From Rouxiella silvae (lineage in GTDB: Bacteria; Pseudomonadota; Gammaproteobacteria; Enterobacterales; Enterobacteriaceae): DNA of 64,000 nucleotides. This document shows positions 18,661-29,512 of the stretch, piece after piece. Below the pieces are notes generated by a model. That model was not told where the DNA came from. It did no database searches and worked only from the letters and a program-made list of their open reading frames with translations. The translations under genes were made by a program, and so were the position numbers. The stretch's first letter is position 1. Each line of letters opens with the position of its first letter. The stretch spans positions 1-64,000 of the forward strand of contig NZ_MRWD01000005.1 in assembly GCF_002093625.1 (NCBI RefSeq), given 5' to 3'.

Positions 18661-18779
18661 CCCGTCATGCTTCAAGTTACAGATGTGTTGGCTACGCTCG
18701 TTCACCCCAGTCACTTACCTAAGTAAGCGCCCTTGGACTCACGAACTTGCCGCCTTCCTGCAACTCGAATCATTTAGGG
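18661..18779. repeat. 119-bp interspersed imperfect palindrome, copy 2
   Basis: The same element as at 13286-13404: start CCCGTCAT, core CCCCAGTCACTTACC, block TTGCCGCCTTCCTGCAAC, end TTTAGGG. It has identical length and clear identity through most of its span. It lies between the IlvY/ilvC control sites and the ilvC ribosome site, so in the ilvC mRNA it would form a long hairpin in the 5' leader ending 42 nt before the ATG. Confidence 0.85.
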
Positions 18780-18820
18780 CTCAACAATTTCGTACCCAAC
18801 AACCGCAACGGAGTTTTACC

Positions 18821-20296
18821 ATGGCTAACTATTTCAACACCTTGAACCTGCGTCAGCAGCTGGCGCAATTAGGCAAGTGCCGCTTTATGGCTCGCGATGA
18901 ATTCGCTGATGAAGCCAGCTTCCTAAAGGGTAAAAAAGTGGTGATCGTTGGCTGTGGCGCGCAGGGCCTCAACCAAGGTCTGAACATGCGTGACTCCGGT
19001 CTTGACGTTTCCTACACCCTGCGTGCAGAAGCCATTGCCGAGAAGCGTGCTTCATGGCGTAAAGCGACCGAAAACGGTTTCAAAGTGGGCACTTACGAAG
19101 AACTGATCCCACAGGCTGATCTGGTGGTTAACCTGACGCCAGACAAGCAGCACAGCGCGGTGGTAAAAGCGGTTCAGCCCCTGATGAAAGACGGCGCAAC
19201 CTTGGGCTACTCTCACGGTTTCAACATCGTTGAAGTGGGCGAGCAAATCCGTAAAGACATCACCGTGGTGATGGTTGCACCAAAATGTCCGGGTACTGAA
19301 GTTCGTGAAGAGTACAAACGCGGTTTCGGCGTGCCTACGCTTATCGCTGTTCACCCAGAAAACGACCCTAAAGGCGAAGGCATGGCGATTGCCAAGGCTT
19401 GGGCTGCAGCAACTGGCGGCCACCGTGCGGGCGTTTTGGAATCTTCTTTCGTTGCTGAAGTTAAATCTGACCTGATGGGCGAGCAGACTATCCTGTGCGG
19501 TATGCTGCAAGCGGGTTCACTGCTGTGCTTCGACAAACTGGTTTCTGAAGGTGTTGATCCGGCTTACGCCGAGAAACTGCAGCAGTTTGGCTGGGAAACT
19601 ATTACCGAAGCGCTGAAGCAGGGCGGTATCACCCTGATGATGGATCGCCTGTCTAATCCTGCAAAACTGCGTGCTTTCGCGCTGTCAGAGCAGTTGAAAG
19701 GCATTATGGCTCCGCTGTTCCAGAAACACATGGACGACATCATCTCTGGCGAATTCTCCAGCGGTATGATGGCTGACTGGGCAGCAGACGACGTTAAACT
19801 GCTGACTTGGCGTGAAGAGACCGGCGCAACCGCATTCGAAAACGCACCGCAGTTTGAAGGGAAAATCTCGGAGCAAGAGTACTTCGACCACGGCGTACTG
19901 ATGATTGCAATGGTTAAAGCGGGCGTTGAGCTGGCGTTTGAAACCATGGTTTCTTCCGGCATCATCGAAGAGTCTGCTTACTACGAATCACTGCACGAGC
20001 TGCCGCTGATTGCCAACACCATTGCCCGTAAGCGTTTGTATGAAATGAACGTGGTTATCTCTGATACTGCAGAATACGGTAATTACCTGTTCGCTAACGC
20101 CGCTGTTCCGTTGCTGAAAGAGTTTATGACTACTCTGCAAGCGGGCGACCTGGGCAAATCTGTTGCGGCCGCCGAAGTTGACAACGCACAGCTGCGCGAC
20201 GTGAACGAAGCAATCCGTGCCCACGCTATTGAAGCAGTAGGCCACAAACTGCGCGGCTACATGACTGACATGAAACGCATCGCGGTTGCCAGCTAA
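18821..20296 (+). CDS. ilvC: Ketol-acid reductoisomerase
   Basis: Class II (long form) NADPH- and Mg-dependent acetohydroxyacid isomeroreductase of valine and isoleucine synthesis, 491 residues as in E. coli. The nucleotide-binding motif GCGAQG is at residues 44-49, with conserved blocks such as [10 protein letters not shown] and [15 protein letters not shown]. The ATG at 18821 follows GGAGTTTTACC; an open frame reaching back to 18683 runs through the repeat and is not coding. Activated by IlvY from the divergent control region. Confidence 0.97.
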   Translation: MANYFNTLNLRQQLAQLGKCRFMARDEFADEASFLKGKKVVIVGCGAQGLNQGLNMRDSGLDVSYTLRAEAIAEKRASWRKATENGFKVGTYEELIPQADLVVNLTPDKQHSAVVKAVQPLMKDGATLGYSHGFNIVEVGEQIRKDITVVMVAPKCPGTEVREEYKRGFGVPTLIAVHPENDPKGEGMAIAKAWAAATGGHRAGVLESSFVAEVKSDLMGEQTILCGMLQAGSLLCFDKLVSEGVDPAYAEKLQQFGWETITEALKQGGITLMMDRLSNPAKLRAFALSEQLKGIMAPLFQKHMDDIISGEFSSGMMADWAADDVKLLTWREETGATAFENAPQFEGKISEQEYFDHGVLMIAMVKAGVELAFETMVSSGIIEESAYYESLHELPLIANTIARKRLYEMNVVISDTAEYGNYLFANAAVPLLKEFMTTLQAGDLGKSVAAAEVDNAQLRDVNEAIRAHAIEAVGHKLRGYMTDMKRIAVAS

Positions 20297-20332
20297 TAAA
20301 TAAAGCACGGCCTGTTTTACCCTACACAATTG

Positions 20333-20360
20333 AAAAGCACCGCCAAGGCGGTGCTTTTTC
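20333..20360 (+). terminator. ilvC terminator
   Basis: AAAAGCACCGCC, AA, GGCGGTGCTTTTT: an almost loopless strong stem followed by T and preceded by A, 37 bp after the ilvC stop. It may also serve the converging ppiC. Confidence 0.9.
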
Positions 20361-20391
20361 TTTTACAGTGCTTACAGCCGGCAGAGCACAC

Positions 20392-20673
20392 TTAGTTGCG
20401 GTACAGCACCTTGATCAGGTGGTAACCAAACTGGGTCTTAACCGGGCCGAGCGGCTTAAGCAGTTCACCGCTGAATACCACTTTATCAAACGCAGGAACC
20501 ATGTCGCCTTTACGGAATTCACCCAGTGAACCGCCGTCGCGTTTGGACGGGCAGGTAGAATGCTTGCGCGCCAGCTCCTGGAAATCAGCGCCTTGTTCCA
20601 ACTGAGCCAGCAGCTCGTTAGCCTTCTTTTCGTCATCCACCAGGATGTGTAATGCAGAAGCGGTGTTCGCCAT
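20392..20673 (-). CDS. ppiC: Parvulin peptidyl-prolyl isomerase PpiC
   Basis: A 93-residue single-domain parvulin that catalyses cis-trans isomerisation of X-Pro bonds, soluble and cytoplasmic in E. coli. Family motifs are seen throughout: [33 protein letters not shown] and [12 protein letters not shown]. It converges on ilvC and is divergent from rep, as in E. coli. Confidence 0.95.
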   Translation of the reverse strand: MANTASALHILVDDEKKANELLAQLEQGADFQELARKHSTCPSKRDGGSLGEFRKGDMVPAFDKVVFSGELLKPLGPVKTQFGYHLIKVLYRN

Positions 20674-20858
20674 AATCGTGACCTTTTAGATAAATTAATC
20701 AAAAACTGCTGAGGGGCGTAATGTAACATCTGCAACGCCGGATGTGGAATGCGCGATGTCACCCAACCTTCGAACCTGACACTTTTGACTGTCATTTCCG
20801 ACGGAAGTTTCTGCTACAATCCTCCTCCTGCATCAAACAAGTGAGCAAAATTAAGCCA

Positions 20859-22886
20859 ATGCGATTAAATCCCAGCCAACAACACGCCGTCGAATTTGTT
20901 ACCGGACCCTGCCTGGTTCTGGCCGGTGCGGGCTCGGGTAAAACGCGGGTTATTACCAATAAAATTGCTCACTTAATACGCGAGTGTGGCTATCAAGCGA
21001 AGCATATCGCCGCCGTGACCTTTACCAACAAGGCCGCGCGCGAAATGAAGGAGCGTGTGTCGCAAACGCTGGGGCGCAAAGAGTCCCGCGGGCTGCTGAT
21101 TTCAACCTTCCACACGCTGGGTTTGGAAATTATCAAGCGCGAGTTCGCGGCGCTTGGGATGAAGTCCAACTTTTCACTGTTTGACGATCAGGACCAGTTG
21201 GCGCTGCTCAAAGAGCTGAGTGAAAAGTGGCTGGAAAATGACAAGACGCTGTTGCAGCAGTTGATCTCGACGATCTCGAAATGGAAAAACGATCTGGTCG
21301 ACCCCTCCGGTGCTGCCAAGCTAGCACGAACGGAGCGCGACAAGCTGTTTGCCCACTGTTATGCCCTGTATCACGACCATATGCGGGCCTGTAATATTCT
21401 CGACTTCGACGACCTGATCCTGCTGCCTACGCTGCTGCTGCAACGCAACGAAGAGGTGCGTGAACGCTGGCAAAATAAGCTGCGCTATCTGCTGGTGGAC
21501 GAGTATCAGGATACCAACACCAGCCAGTATATGATGGTGAAACTGCTGGTCGGCAACCGTGCACGTTTTACCGTGGTGGGCGACGACGACCAGTCGATTT
21601 ACTCTTGGCGCGGCGCACGTCCACAAAATCTGGTGCTGTTGAAAGAAGACTTTCCGGCATTACAGGTTATCAAGCTTGAGCAAAACTACCGGTCTTCACA
21701 GCGCATCCTTAAAGCCGCCAATATTCTGATCGCCAACAATCCGCACGTTTTCGAGAAACGACTGTTCTCGGAGCTGGCCTATGGTCAGGATTTAAAGGTG
21801 ATCACCGCCAATAATGAAGACCATGAAGCCGAGCGCGTGGTCGGTGAACTGATTGCCCATCGTTTTATGAATAAAACCAACCACGGGGATTATGCCATCC
21901 TTTATCGTGGCAACCATCAGTCGCGGTTGTTTGAAAAAATGCTGATGCAGAACCGCATTCCTTACCGTATCTCGGGTGGCACGTCGTTCTTCTCACGCCC
22001 CGAAATCAAAGATTTACTGGCCTATCTACGGGTGTTGACCAATCCCGATGACGACAGCGCGTTTTTACGCATCGTGAATACGCCACGGCGTGAGATTGGC
22101 GCGGCCACGCTGCAAAAACTGGGCGAATGGGCTAATCAGCGCAATAAAGGACTGTTCAAGGCCAGCTCCGATTTTGGGTTGAGTCAAACCTTGACTGGAC
22201 GTGGTCTGGAGTCTTTGCAGCGCTTTACTCACTGGATGGGCTCGATTGCCGAGCTGGCAGAACGCGAGCCGATCGTCGCCGTACGTGACCTGATCCACGG
22301 CATGGATTATGAAAGCTGGCTGTTTGAGACCTCGCCAAGTCCAAAGGCCGCCGAGATGCGCATGAAAAACGTCAACCAACTGTTTAGCTGGATGACGGAA
22401 ATGCTTGAGGGAACTGACCTCGACGAACCTATGTCGTTAACGCAGGTCGTCACCCGCTTTACACTGCGAGACATGATGGAGCGCGGTGAAAACGAAGAAG
22501 AGCTGGATCAGGTTCAGTTGATGACGCTGCACGCCTCAAAAGGGCTGGAGTTTCCCTATGTCTTCTTGGTTGGCATGGAAGAGGGCCTGTTGCCGCACCA
22601 AAGCAGTATCGATGAAGATAACGTTGACGAAGAGCGTCGTCTGGCCTATGTGGGCATCACACGTGCGCAGAAAGAGCTTTTCTTTACCCTGTGTCGCGAG
22701 CGCAGGCAGTACGGTGAACTGATCCGCCCTGAGCCAAGCCGGTTCTTGCTGGAGCTGCCACAGGATGATCTGGCATGGGAGAGTGAGCGCAAAGTGGTGT
22801 CGCCACAGGAGCGAATGGTAAAGGGGCAAAGTCATCTGGAAAAAATCCGCGCGCAGCTGGCAGAGGCCAAGAAAAAGGGAGCCTGA
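20859..22886 (+). CDS. rep: ATP-dependent DNA helicase Rep
   Basis: Superfamily 1A 3'-5' helicase that clears proteins ahead of the replication fork and interacts with DnaB. It has 675 residues against 673 in E. coli. Walker A GAGSGKT is at residues 23-29, motif II in VDEYQDTN, motif III in [13 protein letters not shown], and motif VI in VGITRAQKE. The ATG at 20859 gives [13 protein letters not shown] as in E. coli; upstream in-frame codons back to 20742 lack family similarity. Its last codons and stop form a hairpin that doubles as the gppA terminator. Confidence 0.96.
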   Translation: MRLNPSQQHAVEFVTGPCLVLAGAGSGKTRVITNKIAHLIRECGYQAKHIAAVTFTNKAAREMKERVSQTLGRKESRGLLISTFHTLGLEIIKREFAALGMKSNFSLFDDQDQLALLKELSEKWLENDKTLLQQLISTISKWKNDLVDPSGAAKLARTERDKLFAHCYALYHDHMRACNILDFDDLILLPTLLLQRNEEVRERWQNKLRYLLVDEYQDTNTSQYMMVKLLVGNRARFTVVGDDDQSIYSWRGARPQNLVLLKEDFPALQVIKLEQNYRSSQRILKAANILIANNPHVFEKRLFSELAYGQDLKVITANNEDHEAERVVGELIAHRFMNKTNHGDYAILYRGNHQSRLFEKMLMQNRIPYRISGGTSFFSRPEIKDLLAYLRVLTNPDDDSAFLRIVNTPRREIGAATLQKLGEWANQRNKGLFKASSDFGLSQTLTGRGLESLQRFTHWMGSIAELAEREPIVAVRDLIHGMDYESWLFETSPSPKAAEMRMKNVNQLFSWMTEMLEGTDLDEPMSLTQVVTRFTLRDMMERGENEEELDQVQLMTLHASKGLEFPYVFLVGMEEGLLPHQSSIDEDNVDEERRLAYVGITRAQKELFFTLCRERRQYGELIRPEPSRFLLELPQDDLAWESERKVVSPQERMVKGQSHLEKIRAQLAEAKKKGA

Positions 22887-22894
22887 GGCTCCCT
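22872..22894 (-). terminator. rhlB-gppA terminator embedded in the rep 3' end
   Basis: AGGGAGCC (22876-22883) and GGCTCCCT (22887-22894) form a perfect 8-bp stem. The three-base loop is the rep stop codon TGA. Read on the minus strand the stem is followed by five T (22876-22872), an intrinsic terminator 32 bp after gppA. Confidence 0.75.
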
Positions 22895-22925
22895 AATACT
22901 TTGCTCTATTTAACGCTAACGTCGG

Positions 22926-24422
22926 CTATTTGCTGGCTTCTTCAACGTAAAGTGGCCAATGGACATAACTTTGCCAGTGGCTTTCCTGCTCCAGCTCTTC
23001 AGCGCGCAGTGGATGCTGTTCGAGCCATCCATTGGGCACTAAGACGTTGAGTTCATCATCATTGGCCCGCAGGCGAACCGCGGGCAGTGTGTCGTCACGG
23101 CGACGGCTGGCGAAAATAATCGCCAGTCGCATGATGCGGCACAAACGTTCTGCCTGACGCGGGGGCAGGGCATTTTGCTGATTCAGTAGCGCCAAATCCA
23201 GGTTGTTACTCTGGTTTTGCAGCAGCGTGGCCAACAGTTTTTTCTGTGCCGGCGTGAAACCCGGTAAATCAAGATGACGAATCAGATAGGCCGCATGGTT
23301 CTGCGCCTGTTTAAAATCGACACTCAACCCAATTTCGTGGATGAAACAGGCGCTGGTCAGCAATTCACGCGCGCGCGCATCCAACTGCCAGACACTGGAA
23401 ACCTGAATCGAAAAGTTTTCGGCAAGCGTTGCTACGCGTTTTGCCTGCTCCACGTCGAGCAGATAACGACGTTGCAGGTTGTGAAGCGTGCGTTGACGAA
23501 TGTCCTGTTCGACCGGCAGATGCAGCATGCCATAGACCAGGCCCTCTCGCAGTGCGCCGCCTGCCAGCATCATCGACTCGATATGCAGCGTTTTAAAAAT
23601 GGCGATAAGAATCGACAAACCGCTCGGGAACACCAGCGCACGTTCCAGCGTCAGGCCTTCAATTTCAAGCTCTTCAAGCTTGCCGCACTGAATAGCACGC
23701 TGCTTGAGCTGTTGCAGCTTCGCCAGCGTGATACGCTCGTCCATGCCCTGCGCCACCATGATTTCCTGTAGCGCCTGAACGGTGCCCGAAGCACCCACGC
23801 AAATTTGCCAGCCGTTTGCCAGCAACTCGGGTGCTATGGGGGTTATCATTTCAACGGCGGCCAGCTCGGCCTGTTCAAAATTCTCTTTTGCCAGGCTTCG
23901 GTCGGCGAAATAACGTTCAAGCCAAGTTACACAGCCCATTGAGAGGCTAAACAGTGTATTGGCTTGTGCACCTGAGCCTGTTACCAGTTCGGTGCTGCCA
24001 CCGCCGATATCCACTACCAGTCGCTGATCGGGTCCGCCGGTAGTGTGAGCAACGCCGTGGTAAATCAGCCGCGCTTCTTCTTCGCCGGTGATGACCTGTA
24101 TCCGACAACCGAGAATGGTTTCGGCCACCTGTAGAAACTCGTCGGCATTCTTGGCCAGGCGCAGTGTCGCCGTAGCAACCACGCGTATTTGCTCGCGGGG
24201 AATATCCTGCAGACGTTCAGAAAATAATTTCAGGCATTGCCACCCTCTCTGCATCGCTTCCACCGAGAGTTGGTTATTTTTATCAAGACCAGCAGCCAAA
24301 CGCACCTTGCGCTTAATTTTTGCCAGCGTTTGAATACTGCCTGCCACCTCACGGACTACCAACATATGGAAGCTGTTGGAACCCAGATCGATCGCTGCAT
24401 AAAGTGAGGTGGAGCTCAGCAT
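22926..24422 (-). CDS. gppA: Guanosine pentaphosphate phosphohydrolase GppA
   Basis: Converts pppGpp to ppGpp in the stringent response and belongs to the Ppx/GppA actin-like fold. It has 498 residues against 494 in E. coli. Motifs: phosphate-1 [42 protein letters not shown] and a C-terminal HD-like region ([16 protein letters not shown]). The ATG at 24422 matches E. coli and lies four bases after the rhlB stop, so the two form an operon; longer frames run back into the rhlB tail. Confidence 0.95.
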   Translation of the reverse strand: MLSSTSLYAAIDLGSNSFHMLVVREVAGSIQTLAKIKRKVRLAAGLDKNNQLSVEAMQRGWQCLKLFSERLQDIPREQIRVVATATLRLAKNADEFLQVAETILGCRIQVITGEEEARLIYHGVAHTTGGPDQRLVVDIGGGSTELVTGSGAQANTLFSLSMGCVTWLERYFADRSLAKENFEQAELAAVEMITPIAPELLANGWQICVGASGTVQALQEIMVAQGMDERITLAKLQQLKQRAIQCGKLEELEIEGLTLERALVFPSGLSILIAIFKTLHIESMMLAGGALREGLVYGMLHLPVEQDIRQRTLHNLQRRYLLDVEQAKRVATLAENFSIQVSSVWQLDARARELLTSACFIHEIGLSVDFKQAQNHAAYLIRHLDLPGFTPAQKKLLATLLQNQSNNLDLALLNQQNALPPRQAERLCRIMRLAIIFASRRRDDTLPAVRLRANDDELNVLVPNGWLEQHPLRAEELEQESHWQSYVHWPLYVEEASK

Positions 24423-24426
24423 AATT

Positions 24427-25722
24427 TTAGCCCGAACGTTTGCGGTTGTTACGTGGTGCACTACCACCGCGTCGTGATGATGATGATGAATTACGGCGTG
24501 GGCCGTTGCCGTTGCGGGTACGTGCAAGGCGTTTCGGCGCAGGCAATTCAGTCAGTAACGCATCGCTATTGTACTTGCTGACGGGAATACTGTGGCCGGT
24601 GTAGGTTTCAATGGCCGGTAGATTTAGGGCATATTCTTCACAGGCCAGGCTGATTGAGTGACCGCTAAGGCCAGCACGACCGGTACGACCAATGCGGTGA
24701 ACATAGTCTTCACAGTCGTCAGGCAGGTCATAGTTAAAGACGTGCGTTACGGCTGGAATGTGCAAACCACGGGCGGCTACGTCGGTGGCGACCAGAATAT
24801 CGATATCACCTTTGGTAAAATCTTCGAGTACGCGCAGGCGTTTTTTCTGTGCGACATCGCCGGTCAGCAGGCCAACGCGGTGTCCGTCAGCGGCCAAATG
24901 GCCCCAGACATCTTCACAGCGGTGCTTAGTATTGGCGAAAATAATACAACGGTCAGGCCACTCTTCTTCTATAAGCGTTTGCAACAAACGCATTTTCTCT
25001 TCGTTAGAAGGATAGAAAAGTTCTTCCTGAATACGGTGACCCGTTTTCTGTTCCGGTTCGATTTCAATCGACTCGGCGTTGTTCATGTTTTCAAACGCCA
25101 GCTCTTTAACGCGGTATGACAGCGTCGCGGAGAACAGCATGTTCAGGCGTTGAGTCGCAGGAGGCATGCGACGGAACAGCCAGCGAATGTCTTTGATAAA
25201 GCCAAGATCGAACATGCGGTCGGCTTCATCCAGCACCACGACCTGGATTGCACCCAGATTAACATGGTTCTGTTTTACATAATCGATTAACCGGCCAGTT
25301 GTGCCGATAAGAATATCAACGCCACTTTCCAGCACTTTTAGCTGTTTGTCGTAGCCGTCGCCACCGTATGCCAGACCGAGTTTCAGTCCGGTTGACTCAG
25401 ATAACGCTTCGGCATCTGAATGAATTTGTACTGCCAATTCCCGCGTCGGTGCCATAATTAAAGCACGCGGCTGATTGGTCTGACGACCCTCAGCGGCAGG
25501 GTTAGAAAGCAGATAATGGAAAGTAGACGCTAAAAAAGCCAGCGTCTTGCCGGTTCCGGTTTGCGCCTGACCTGCAACATCACGTCCTGAGAGCGTGATA
25601 GGCAATGCAAGTGCCTGGATAGGCGTGCAGTAATGAAACCCTTTCTTTTCAAGGGCTTCGACTGCCAGCGGGTGCAGGGCGAAGTCGGAAAACTTCTGTT
25701 CAGTTAAGTGTGTTTTGCTCAT
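24427..25722 (-). CDS. rhlB: DEAD-box RNA helicase RhlB
   Basis: RNA helicase of the degradosome, binding RNase E and helping PNPase through structured RNA. It has 431 residues; E. coli has 421. Q motif [10 protein letters not shown], Walker [13 protein letters not shown] box [17 protein letters not shown] and the C-terminal [10 protein letters not shown] are all present. The basic tail after about residue 395 is longer and richer in Asn and Ser than in E. coli ([20 protein letters not shown]). Divergent from trxA across 132 bp; followed directly by gppA. Confidence 0.96.
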   Translation of the reverse strand: MSKTHLTEQKFSDFALHPLAVEALEKKGFHYCTPIQALALPITLSGRDVAGQAQTGTGKTLAFLASTFHYLLSNPAAEGRQTNQPRALIMAPTRELAVQIHSDAEALSESTGLKLGLAYGGDGYDKQLKVLESGVDILIGTTGRLIDYVKQNHVNLGAIQVVVLDEADRMFDLGFIKDIRWLFRRMPPATQRLNMLFSATLSYRVKELAFENMNNAESIEIEPEQKTGHRIQEELFYPSNEEKMRLLQTLIEEEWPDRCIIFANTKHRCEDVWGHLAADGHRVGLLTGDVAQKKRLRVLEDFTKGDIDILVATDVAARGLHIPAVTHVFNYDLPDDCEDYVHRIGRTGRAGLSGHSISLACEEYALNLPAIETYTGHSIPVSKYNSDALLTELPAPKRLARTRNGNGPRRNSSSSSRRGGSAPRNNRKRSG

Positions 25723-25854
25723 AGTGTGGTAGAATATCAGCTAACTATTGCTTTACGAAAGCATATCCGTTGAAATAAACATAGTGAAATACGGTCAACC
25801 TACTGTTGGTTAATGCTACATCAACAAGGTAAAGATAATCCTTTGGAGTTGAAC

Positions 25855-26181
25855 ATGAGCGATAAAATTATTCACCTTTCTGATGACAGTTTCGACAAAG
25901 ACGTACTAAAAGCCGAAGGATTGGTGCTGGTCGATTTTTGGGCAGAATGGTGTGGTCCTTGCAAGATGATTGCTCCGATCCTCGATGAAATTGCCTCCGA
26001 GTTCGAAGGCAAACTCACTGTTGCCAAACTGAACATCGATGAAAACCCGGGCACCGCGCCAAAATACGGCATTCGCGGCATCCCAACTTTACTGCTTTTC
26101 AAAGGCGGTGAAGTGGCGGCAACGAAAGTCGGCGCACTGTCCAAAGGTCAGTTGAAAGAATTCCTGAACGCAAATCTGTAA
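25855..26181 (+). CDS. trxA: Thioredoxin 1
   Basis: A 108-residue cytoplasmic dithiol oxidoreductase that reduces ribonucleotide reductase, PAPS reductase and others. Active site WCGPC has Cys33 and Cys36; the cis-proline loop is [12 protein letters not shown]. The ATG at 25855 follows TTGGAGTTGAAC and gives [13 protein letters not shown] as in E. coli. It lies upstream of rho in the same direction. Confidence 0.97.
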   Translation: MSDKIIHLSDDSFDKDVLKAEGLVLVDFWAEWCGPCKMIAPILDEIASEFEGKLTVAKLNIDENPGTAPKYGIRGIPTLLLFKGGEVAATKVGALSKGQLKEFLNANL

Positions 26182-26639
26182 TAGATTTGAATGACCTAAA
26201 TCAGGCGTTTGGCGGGGAGCGTGTGTTTTTCACACTGACCGCTAGACGCCTGCAAAGAAGCGTGCTAAGTTTACGCTTACTGCATATTTAAGCTTACCTG
26301 TAGTTTGATTCTAGCGTTTTACTCTGTGTCGAAAACATCTGCCTATTAAAGTTGCTTTGATAAAAACTGCCTGCGTAGAAAACGACTTGTTGAAAAACAG
26401 GTGTAATGGCGATGTGCTTTGACAATCTAACGGTTTTAAAAAAATCGGCTTTGAGATACCTTCAATTTAAGTCTGCCCTCTTTCAAGAAATAGTTCGCGA
26501 GCCTTGCCCACGATCTGTAATCAGAAGCTGCAAATTGAGAGTCTCTACCCTAAAGTAATTTAAGCTGGCATGGATGTCCTTGCCATCCCCATTCACGACA
26601 GATTTTCGAGATACACCCCGAGTTTAAGAACCCACCATT
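26182..26639 (+). other. trxA-rho intergenic region, rho leader
   Basis: 458 bp without a convincing gene. A stem-loop lies at 26202-26252 (CAGGCGT / ACGCCTG arms with an inner GTGTG-TTTTT-CACAC hairpin) just after trxA, with no T run. The last 60 bp (CATTCACGACAGATTTTCGA... to the rho ATG) are close to the E. coli rho leader from memory, which takes part in Rho autoregulation. I found no ORF resembling the E. coli leader peptide RhoL. Confidence 0.5.
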
Positions 26640-27899
26640 ATGAATCTTACCGAATTAAAGAATACGCCGGTTTCTGACCTGATTACACTCGGCGAAAATA
26701 TGGGACTGGAAAACCAGGCCCGCATGCGTAAGCAAGACATCATTTTTTCAATACTGAAACAGCACGCCAAGAGCGGAGAAGATATCTTCGGTGACGGTGT
26801 TCTGGAGATACTGCAGGACGGATTTGGTTTCCTCCGCTCTGGAGACAGCTCCTACCTCGCCGGTCCTGATGATATTTACGTTTCTCCCAGCCAAATTCGC
26901 CGCTTCAATCTGCGTACCGGTGACACCATTTCCGGTAAAATCCGTCCGCCGAAAGAAGGCGAGCGTTATTTTGCCCTGTTGAAAGTTAATGAAGTTAACT
27001 ACGACAAACCCGAAAACGCCCGTAACAAGATCCTGTTCGAGAACTTGACCCCCCTGCACGCCAACTCACGTTTGCGTATGGAACGCGGTAACGGTTCTAC
27101 CGAAGACTTAACCGCTCGCGTACTCGACCTGGCATCGCCAATCGGTCGTGGCCAGCGCGGCCTGATCGTCGCACCGCCGAAAGCCGGTAAAACCATGCTG
27201 CTGCAAAATATTGCAACCAGCATTGCTTACAACCACCCAGACTGCGTGCTGATGGTGCTGTTGATCGACGAACGACCGGAAGAAGTGACCGAGATGCAGC
27301 GTCTGGTTAAAGGTGAAGTTATTGCTTCAACCTTCGACGAACCCGCATCCCGTCACGTTCAAGTTGCCGAAATGGTCATCGAAAAAGCCAAGCGCCTGGT
27401 TGAGCACAAGAAGGACGTTATTATCCTTCTCGACTCAATCACCCGTCTGGCCCGTGCCTACAACACCGTTGTTCCGGCATCAGGCAAAGTGTTGACCGGT
27501 GGTGTTGACGCCAACGCCCTGCATCGTCCTAAACGCTTCTTCGGTGCGGCACGTAACGTTGAAGAGGGCGGCAGCCTGACTATCATCGCTACCGCGCTGG
27601 TTGATACCGGTTCGAAGATGGATGAAGTGATTTACGAAGAATTTAAAGGTACCGGTAACATGGAACTGCATCTCGCGCGTAAAATCGCTGAGAAACGCGT
27701 ATTCCCTGCCATCGACTACAACCGTTCAGGTACCCGTAAAGAAGAGCTGCTTACTACCTCGGAAGAACTGCAAAAGATGTGGATCCTGCGCAAAATCATT
27801 CACCCAATGGGCGAAATCGACGCAATGGAATTCCTCATCAACAAGTTGGCCATGACCAAAACCAACGATGAGTTCTTCGATATGATGAAACGTTCTTAA
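26640..27899 (+). CDS. rho: Transcription termination factor Rho
   Basis: Hexameric RNA-dependent ATPase and translocase ending transcription at C-rich untranslated RNA. It has 419 residues as in E. coli. N-terminal helical and cold-shock-like RNA-binding domains ([20 protein letters not shown]) are followed by the RecA-type core with Walker [13 protein letters not shown] (Lys181 and Lys184), Walker [17 protein letters not shown] and the Q-loop [10 protein letters not shown]. The start follows a leader conserved with E. coli. Downstream gene order (wecA) is also conserved. Confidence 0.98.
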   Translation: MNLTELKNTPVSDLITLGENMGLENQARMRKQDIIFSILKQHAKSGEDIFGDGVLEILQDGFGFLRSGDSSYLAGPDDIYVSPSQIRRFNLRTGDTISGKIRPPKEGERYFALLKVNEVNYDKPENARNKILFENLTPLHANSRLRMERGNGSTEDLTARVLDLASPIGRGQRGLIVAPPKAGKTMLLQNIATSIAYNHPDCVLMVLLIDERPEEVTEMQRLVKGEVIASTFDEPASRHVQVAEMVIEKAKRLVEHKKDVIILLDSITRLARAYNTVVPASGKVLTGGVDANALHRPKRFFGAARNVEEGGSLTIIATALVDTGSKMDEVIYEEFKGTGNMELHLARKIAEKRVFPAIDYNRSGTRKEELLTTSEELQKMWILRKIIHPMGEIDAMEFLINKLAMTKTNDEFFDMMKRS

Positions 27900-28016
27900 T
27901 TCATCAATGCCGGTTTGAAGGGAGCCTGAGCTTCAAAAAAACCGGCGTGCTCTTAGCATGAGTGCTGCAGCCCAGGCTGCAAAAGCGCGAAAATGCAGAG
28001 TAGAACGTAAATGTGT

Positions 28017-28053
28017 TAAAACGCTACGTGAAGACGTGGCGTTTTCTGCTTTT
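28017..28053 (+). terminator. terminator between rho and wecA
   Basis: TAAAACGC, TACGT, GAAG, ACGT, GGCGTTTT forms a long stem followed by CTGCTTTT. It ends the rho transcript before the common antigen operon. The rest of 27900-28318 holds smaller hairpins (GCCGGTTT ... AAACCGGC at 27908-27946) and the unassigned wecA promoter. No JUMPstart/ops element was seen. Confidence 0.65.
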
Positions 28054-28318
28054 GGTCGCTACGATATGTAGTGATATTACGCGTCGGCATCAGATTCAGA
28101 TAACACCGGATACCCAGGATGGGTGCCATTTATTACTTTATCTCTGATTTAGCGGGCAGGAAGGATCCTTCGGAGTACGTTAAAAGATTCCATAAAATCC
28201 GAATTGTCATCATAGGATATGACTACAAAACCGCGTGGTGGTATGGCTGTTGCCAGATTCAAAACCAAGCTGCCCTATCAATTATGCAGATTTATTTTAA
28301 TGCAGAGACGTGTTAACT

Positions 28319-29413
28319 GTGAATTTACTCACTATGAGTACTGAGCTTGTAGCTATCTTATTGTTTTCATTTGTCTTTTTGTTTTTGGCTCGTAAAGTTG
28401 CCAAAAAAATTGGATTAGTTGATAAACCTGACTTCCGTAAACGCCATCAAGGATTAATCCCCCTGGTTGGTGGCATCTCTGTATACGCAGGGGTCTGCTT
28501 CACCTTTTATATTAGTCATTCCACCGTACCCCATAATCTTCTTTATCTTGCCTGTGCGGGCCTGTTGGTTTTTATCGGTGCACTAGACGATAAATTCGAT
28601 ATCAGTGTGAAGTTCCGCGCCTGCGTTCAGGCGCTGGTTGCCGTGATAATGATGGCTGAAGGCGGCATGGTTTTACACGACCTCGGCAGAATTATCGGCC
28701 CCTGGCAGATGGTCTTAGGTCCGTTTGGATATCTGGTCACCCTGTTTGCCGTTTGGGCTTCTATCAACGCCTTCAACATGGTTGACGGTATTGATGGCCT
28801 ACTGGGTGGCTTATCCTGCGTAACTTTTGGCTCAATGGGCATCGTCATGCTCTATTCTGGCAATGACGCGTTGGCTCTGTGGTGCTTCGCAATGATTGCC
28901 GCCATTATCCCTTACGTGCTGCTGAATCTTGGGGCCTTTGGCCGTCGCTACAAGGTTTTTATGGGCGATGCAGGCAGCACGCTAATCGGCTTTACGGTGA
29001 TCTGGATATTGCTCCAGTGTACTCAAACCACCCGTACTTTTGCCCATCCTCCGATGACGCCGGTCACGGCGCTGTGGCTGATTGCCATTCCACTGATGGA
29101 CATGATTGCCATCATGTACCGTCGTCTGCGTAAAGGAATGAGCCCGTTTTCCGCTGACCGCCAGCATATACACCATTTGATCATGCGCGCTGGGTTCTCC
29201 TCGCGTCAGGCTTTTGTGCTGATTACCTTGGCGGCCGCCGTGCTGGCAGCTATAGGCGTCATTGGCGAACATCTACAGTTTCCTGAATGGCTGATGCTGG
29301 GCTTATTCTTTGTCGCTTTTATGCTCTACGGTTATTGTATAAAACGTGCGTGGCGCGTGGCTCGTTTTATCAAACGAGTAAAACGAAGACTGCGCCGCCA
29401 TTCAGCCAGTTAA
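28319..29413 (+). CDS. wecA: Undecaprenyl-phosphate GlcNAc-1-phosphate transferase WecA
   Basis: Polytopic inner-membrane enzyme that transfers GlcNAc-1-phosphate from UDP-GlcNAc to undecaprenyl phosphate, the first step of enterobacterial common antigen and of many O antigens. It has 364 residues with about eleven hydrophobic segments. Family signatures: FIGALDDKFDISVK, NAFNMVDGIDGLLGG and VFMGDAGSTLIGF, plus the HIHH loop. The GTG at 28319 was chosen because VNLLTMSTEL matches E. coli; an ATG at 28334 is the alternative. First gene of the ECA cluster. Confidence 0.94.
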   Translation: MNLLTMSTELVAILLFSFVFLFLARKVAKKIGLVDKPDFRKRHQGLIPLVGGISVYAGVCFTFYISHSTVPHNLLYLACAGLLVFIGALDDKFDISVKFRACVQALVAVIMMAEGGMVLHDLGRIIGPWQMVLGPFGYLVTLFAVWASINAFNMVDGIDGLLGGLSCVTFGSMGIVMLYSGNDALALWCFAMIAAIIPYVLLNLGAFGRRYKVFMGDAGSTLIGFTVIWILLQCTQTTRTFAHPPMTPVTALWLIAIPLMDMIAIMYRRLRKGMSPFSADRQHIHHLIMRAGFSSRQAFVLITLAAAVLAAIGVIGEHLQFPEWLMLGLFFVAFMLYGYCIKRAWRVARFIKRVKRRLRRHSAS

Positions 29414-29512
29414 CACTTACTCTCAATACGACCAGTCGCTTGCAATAACCATTAATAACAATGTGTTATCGTGCAGTGGCATGACGAATTAATTTAAAGA
29501 TTGGTGAGAATA

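Noticed and set aside
18683-18820. N-terminal extension of ilvC by 46 codons
   Set aside because: It is a translation of the 119-bp repeat; the ATG at 18821 has the ribosome site and the family N-terminus.
23274-23771. 165-codon frame on the strand opposite gppA
   Set aside because: It is fully inside gppA, which is strongly conserved; there is no ribosome site or recognisable domain.
26570-26680. 36-codon frame starting in the rho leader as a RhoL candidate
   Set aside because: It overlaps the start of rho out of frame, and does not resemble RhoL as I remember it.
27958-28071. 37-codon frame after rho (MSAAAQAAKARK...)
   Set aside because: It runs through the terminator hairpin at 28017-28053 and has no ribosome site.
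28119-28316. 65-codon open frame before wecA
   Set aside because: No ribosome site, no similarity I recognise, and it ends just before the wecA start; more likely untranslated leader.
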